From the NCBI RefSeq assembly GCF_026210795.1, contig NC_089438.1:1013501-1077500 (forward strand): a stretch of DNA of 64,000 nucleotides. The letters are read 5' to 3'. This document shows positions 62,430-64,000 of this stretch, piece after piece (position 1 is the first letter of the stretch; every line of letters starts with the position of its first letter). The notes under the pieces were generated by a model. The model was not told the origin of the DNA and ran no database searches. It saw only the letters and a list, made by a program, of their open reading frames with translations. Both the position numbers and the translations under genes were made by a program. The DNA is from Rhizophagus irregularis. Taxonomy: Eukaryota; Glomeromycota; Glomeromycetes; Glomerales; Glomeraceae.

Positions 62430-64000
62430 TCCTTTTCCGTTTTTTTATTAAAAATCCGCAGTACCCAAATATTTACCTTATTTCTTCACTGCTTAAGCAG
62501 CAGAGAAGAGGCCCATAGCGGGCTGTTAATGGAAAGCCCTTTTCACTTCACACCAACCTAAGGACTGTAGTTTTTTTTACACTTTACTCACCCTTTGACT
62601 ATGATATGTCATCCTCAAAACGTTCACACACTCAACTTGAGAGTTTCGATTTTGAAATTTCTTTCAAAGAATTTCACGTGACCCGTCTCAATCGGGTAGA
62701 GCATAACAAGATTTACAATTTCAGGAGGTTAAAAAGTTTCTTTTTGAACTTGCCGATCCTCAACAATGCACCACTAATATTCACCTTAAAATACACACAA
62801 ATGATTTTCACATGAAATCATCCCCGATTTGTTATAAATCCACGAGTCGTATCCCTAACACAAAATTTCAAATTAGTATGATATTATGCCATTTTTTTTT
62901 ACATCAGCGAGTAATCTCTCATCATACTCAACAAAAATACTTTAATCTTTAATATTCGATTAAAATTATTAGATAGAATTAATCTAATTAAATCACATGG
63001 CGATTCACAATTATGCCGCAATACTTCGACTAAAACTTTTTTTAATTTTAGTTATAAACATTATCATTTTCATTTTGGTATATTTTTACCATGCTCACAC
63101 CCCCACTCTAATACTGGGACTAATGACGGCACAAATATTTGTACTGTCCCTTGCCTTTATGTTATGTCATACTATCGACGAGCCTGTATTGATTATCATT
63201 CAGGCACATTTCTCAACCTTTTCACTAACGTGAAAAATATTACCAAACTGGACTCACTTCCGACCTCAACAACATCAAAAGGCCGACACGCCTCACATTT
63301 TTTTAACAAATCTTCAATAAAAACAAAGAAACATGTTTTCTCCAAATGACAAGGAACTTCATATAATGTCAAATACGTGCATTATGGCCATAAATTAATT
63401 GAAAATACAGATATTTGCGAGATGTATTTCAAATGACTATCAAATCTTAGACACAATACTCTGATCAAATCTACCTCTTTCAGTAAACAACATGAAAGAT
63501 TCGAACGACATTGTAGAAATACTTTTAACCACGACAAATCACATTTGGCGAACGCTGATCAAGTTAATGATCGCTTAGCCGCAGCTAATCAAAAAAAATT
63601 TCTTTTTTTTTACCTTCAACATATTAATTCACCTATCAAACATTTGAAATATAAAGAAAATAATCCTCGTAGAGAAAATTACTCTTTTCCTATATCCATT
63701 CACAGTACTAAGATCAACCGATTGGATGATTCTTCGACCCAGAAGGTTGACCCCTCTTTACCCGTAGTTAAACACGAACATTGATATTTACCCCTCCATC
63801 AACATATTTTGATAATACAGATACGCCCGACCCACGGGATAGACATACTATACCAATGCTCAAAAAATATTATGAACATAATGCTTTTATGCATAAATTT
63901 GAACATTGTCGTGAAATGTTTAATCATGTACGCTATACTCACACCTGGCATCCTCTTCACAACCAATGTGTTTTTCTGATGCCGACATTTCTTCAGTTGC
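62380..64000 (+). mobile_element. Second copy of the unknown retroposon, runs off the window
   Basis: Starts with a long A-run (about 62390-62424) and CTCTCTCCTTTTCC, then AAATCCGCAGT, like the start of the element at 38593-41177 read on its coding strand. It encodes the same protein family in one frame through several stops. The end is outside the window. Confidence 0.75.
62606..63784 (+). pseudogene. Unknown protein, homologue of the 39667-40971 ORF
   Basis: Begins with a Met frame at 62606 (SSKRSHTQLESFDFEISF). Matching pieces continue through frameshifts and stops: HFFLHQRVISHHTQQKYFNL, STKTFFNFSYKHYHFHFG, VMSYYRRACIDYHSGTFLNL and NADQVNDRLAAANQKKFLFF. Divergence from the first copy is large, so the family is old. 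It helps show which frame of the first copy is real. Confidence 0.7.

Overview
The window is a very AT-rich eukaryotic sequence that looks like an arbuscular mycorrhizal fungus of the Rhizophagus type. The evidence is a host kinase gene of the expanded TKL-like family (Cys-rich head with CGECNEPG, NWCQPCNAKRF; DLG in place of DFG), the remains of a Sel1-repeat gene, short GT-AG introns of 75-95 bp, and dense nested transposons. Organism identity is an inference from protein style; no marker gene is present.

Layout: 1-5.5 kb is AT-rich intergenic DNA with one 9-bp microsatellite and one small foldback element. 5.5-7.5 kb is the only apparently intact host gene, a spliced protein kinase. 7.8-27.8 kb is a nested stack: a pogo-like element with TA target duplications (8299-27787) contains a Tc1 transposon (8483-9811), three ~965-bp composite repeats with Pol III box-B motifs, and inside these a 14.3-kb Ty3/gypsy retrotransposon on the minus strand (element A, 10937-25206). 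Element A itself carries a 1.3-kb hAT-like insertion in its protease. 28-34 kb holds 60-bp tandem repeats, a C2H2 zinc-finger pseudogene broken by four miniature elements, and further hAT-like miniatures. 34.7-60.9 kb is a second stack: a minus-strand LINE (endonuclease, RT, RNase H) is split by a terminal-inverted-repeat element (35499-55487). That element holds an array of ~19 exon-like modules, and the array is split by a second Ty3/gypsy element on the plus strand (element B, 35932-52158). Element B contains a hairpin element, a 2.6-kb retroposon of unknown protein and a 244-bp hAT-like miniature. 61-62 kb is a Sel1 pseudogene, and 62.4 kb to the end is a second copy of the unknown retroposon.

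Two things stand out. (1) Elements A and B, clearly diverged and at different loci, both encode a thymidylate-kinase-like P-loop domain fused behind RT-RNase H and before a separately encoded integrase. Both also join Gag to protease through an identical UGA-CUA-CAC-UCG-G block that looks like programmed stop-codon readthrough. (2) The array at 52.2-55.2 kb reads on the minus strand as tandem 45-62-nt exons with GTAAGT donors, TACTAAC-like branch sites and polypyrimidine-AG acceptors. Both donor and branch site lie inside hairpins whose stems covary between units.

Almost every element shows precise target-site duplications, so the order of insertion can be read. All coordinates come from reading the sequence by eye; no alignments or searches were run.
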